From Azoarcus sp. PA01 (GTDB lineage Bacteria > Pseudomonadota > Gammaproteobacteria > Burkholderiales > Rhodocyclaceae): a stretch of DNA of 64,000 bases. The translations under genes and the position numbers were made by a program. Below are positions 62,555 through 64,000 of this stretch, piece by piece (positions within the stretch are counted from its first letter, which is position 1; the number at the start of each line of letters is the position of its first letter). Under the pieces are notes generated by a model. That model was not told the origin of the DNA and ran no database searches. It saw only the letters and a program-made list of their open reading frames with translations. The DNA lies in contig LARU01000002.1 in the NCBI GenBank assembly GCA_001274695.2, forward strand, positions 124,001 to 188,000, in the 5' to 3' direction.

Positions 62555-63370
62555 ATGAGCTACCTCCAGGACGACAAACCCGTCACCCTGTTCGAAATTG
62601 GCAAGATGCGCGCCGAAGGGCGCAAGATCAGCATGCTCACCTGTTATGACGCTAGCTTCGCGTCGCTACTCGAGCGCGCCGGTGTCGACATCCTCCTCGT
62701 CGGTGACTCGCTCGGCAACGTCATACAGGGGCAGAAGTCCACGCTGCCGGTGACGCTCGAGCACATGGTCTATCACACCGAATGTGTCGTGCGCGGCGCG
62801 ACCCGCCCGTTCATCGTCACCGACATGCCGTTCGGTGCGTATCACGAAAGCCCGTCGCAGGCGATGCGCAGCGCCGCCCGCCTGCTCGCCGCCGGCGCGC
62901 AGATGGTCAAGCTCGAAGGCGGCGCCTTCATGGCCGAAACCGTTCGTTTCCTCGTCGAGCGCGGCGTCCCGGTGTGCGCCCACATCGGGCTCACGCCGCA
63001 GTCCGTGCACCAGCTGGGCGGTTATCGCGTACAGGGGCGCAGCGAGGCTGCGGCCGCGCAGCTGAAGGCCGATGCGCTTGCGCTGCAACAGGCCGGCGCC
63101 GCGCTGATGGTTATGGAAATGGTCCCCGCCGCGCTCGCCCGGGAAGTCACGGCGAGCCTCGGCTCGATGGCGACGATCGGCATCGGCGCAGGCCCGGACT
63201 GCGACGGCCAGGTGCTCGTGCTGCACGACATGATCGGTGTCTATCCGGGCAAGAAAGCGCGCTTCGTCAGGAATTTCATGACCGGGAAGACCGACATCGA
63301 CGAAGCCGTCGCCAGCTACGTCCAGGCCGTCAGGGACGGCAGCTTTCCCGCCGCCGAACACTGTTATTGA
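62555..63370 (+). CDS. panB: 3-methyl-2-oxobutanoate hydroxymethyltransferase
   Basis: PanB makes ketopantoate from 2-oxoisovalerate and methylene-THF. 271 aa. [55 protein letters not shown] and [20 protein letters not shown] are all family signatures, with the catalytic Glu in [27 protein letters not shown] before the ATG is a good ribosome site. First of the pan pair. Confidence 0.97.
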   Translation: MSYLQDDKPVTLFEIGKMRAEGRKISMLTCYDASFASLLERAGVDILLVGDSLGNVIQGQKSTLPVTLEHMVYHTECVVRGATRPFIVTDMPFGAYHESPSQAMRSAARLLAAGAQMVKLEGGAFMAETVRFLVERGVPVCAHIGLTPQSVHQLGGYRVQGRSEAAAAQLKADALALQQAGAALMVMEMVPAALAREVTASLGSMATIGIGAGPDCDGQVLVLHDMIGVYPGKKARFVRNFMTGKTDIDEAVASYVQAVRDGSFPAAEHCY

Positions 63371-63400
63371 GCCGCGCCCTTTCCGCTCCGAGACCTCGCC

Positions 63401-64000
63401 ATGCAGATCCATACCACCATCCAGAGCCTGCGCGCCGCCCGCGCTGCGCTCGGCGGCAAAGTCGCCCTCGTGCCCACGATGGGCAACCTGCACGACGGGC
63501 ACATCGCCTTGATGCGGCAGGCCGCAGGCCATGCCGATTCGATCGTCGCGAGCATTTTCGTCAACCGCCTGCAGTTCGGCCCGCGCGACGACTTCGACCG
63601 CTATCCGCGGACGTTCAAAGCCGACTGCGAACGGCTCGAGGCGGCCGGTGTCGCCCACGTGTTCGCGCCGGACGAAGGCGAAATGTACCCGCAACCGCAG
63701 CAGTACCACGTCGAGCCGGCGCCGGCGCATGTGACCATCCTCGAAGGCGAGTTTCGCCCGGATCACTTCCGCGGCGTCGCGACCGTCGTGCTGAAACTCC
63801 TCAATATCGTGCGCCCGGACGTCGCGCTGTTCGGCAAGAAGGACTACCAGCAGCTGATGGTGCTGACGAACATGGTGCGCGAACTGGCCGTCGCAGTCGA
63901 AGTCGTGCCGGGCGAGACGATCCGCGCGGCCGACGGGCTCGCGCTGTCGTCGCGCAACGGCTACCTGTCCGCCGAAGAGCGCGCCGAAGCGCCGCGGCTG
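63401..64000 (+). CDS. panC: Pantoate-beta-alanine ligase (N-terminal part, cut by window edge)
   Basis: PanC joins pantoate and beta-alanine with ATP. 200 residues are in the window, frame open to the end. HIGH-type signature [57 protein letters not shown], and [16 protein letters not shown] (KMSKS-like region beyond). Starts 30 bases after panB, the standard panB-panC order. Confidence 0.96.
   Translation, partial: MQIHTTIQSLRAARAALGGKVALVPTMGNLHDGHIALMRQAAGHADSIVASIFVNRLQFGPRDDFDRYPRTFKADCERLEAAGVAHVFAPDEGEMYPQPQQYHVEPAPAHVTILEGEFRPDHFRGVATVVLKLLNIVRPDVALFGKKDYQQLMVLTNMVRELAVAVEVVPGETIRAADGLALSSRNGYLSAEERAEAPRL

Overview
The window looks like a piece of a high-GC betaproteobacterial chromosome. 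Gene content and order point to the Rhodocyclales, close to Azoarcus/Aromatoleum/Thauera. This placement is inferred from memory of family content (ftsK-lolA-rarA-serS order, nadE-glnB pair, an aryl-polyene-type locus, ChrA, LigE) and was not checked by a search. Most of the window is dense coding sequence. One tRNA is present. I saw no CRISPR array, insertion sequence, prophage or rRNA.

Layout. (1) 1-7.7 kb, minus strand: PRC-barrel protein, EgtD-type methyltransferase, DUF2892 protein, then glgB, glgE and treS (cut by the left edge), a GlgE-type alpha-glucan/trehalose module. (2) 8-10.9 kb: a GT9 heptosyltransferase-like gene facing a DUF4254-GT2 fusion that follows a DUF2795 gene. (3) 10.9-13.4 kb: a poorly coding stretch with the decayed tail of an FAD oxidoreductase, a possible small ORF coupled to an orphan NarL-type regulator, and an unknown secreted protein. 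(4) 13.4-18 kb: a metallo-beta-lactamase/rhodanese protein, tRNA-Ser(CGA) with promoter and terminator, mltF, and serS with an apparent one-base frameshift. (5) 18.3-28 kb: a small unknown gene, then rarA, lolA, ftsK, a Crp-family regulator, trxB, an Smr protein, glnB and nadE. (6) 28-34 kb: chrA, a FemAB-like acyltransferase, ppa, and HD-GYP and HDOD signalling proteins.

(7) 34.0-47.9 kb: the main accessory locus, an aryl-polyene-like type II PKS/FAS cluster. Thirteen plus-strand genes (ACP, COG4648 membrane protein, AMP ligase, ApeI dehydratase, LpxL-like acyltransferase, LolA-like protein, MMPL exporter, NodB deacetylase, methyltransferase, ketosynthase, chain-length-factor-like protein, ApeP dehydratase, ketoreductase) are mostly joined by 1-4 base stop/start overlaps. 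They meet a minus-strand set of MipA/OmpV protein, PlsC-like acyltransferase and GT2 glycosyltransferase. The likely job is to build a polyene on a carrier protein and export and anchor it in the outer membrane. (8) 48-64 kb: periplasmic DNA ligase LigE, miaA, an unknown membrane protein, an RND pump with its fusion protein, purM, an AI-2E-family transporter, hda, a HAD phosphatase, pcnB, folK, a DUF486 protein, a deoxynucleoside kinase, panB and panC (cut by the right edge).

The items most worth a second look are the serS frameshift, the make-up of the polyene locus, the DUF4254-GT2 fusion, the MBL-rhodanese protein lacking expected catalytic residues, the Smr protein with three copies of an LFRxA motif, and the decayed region around 11 kb.
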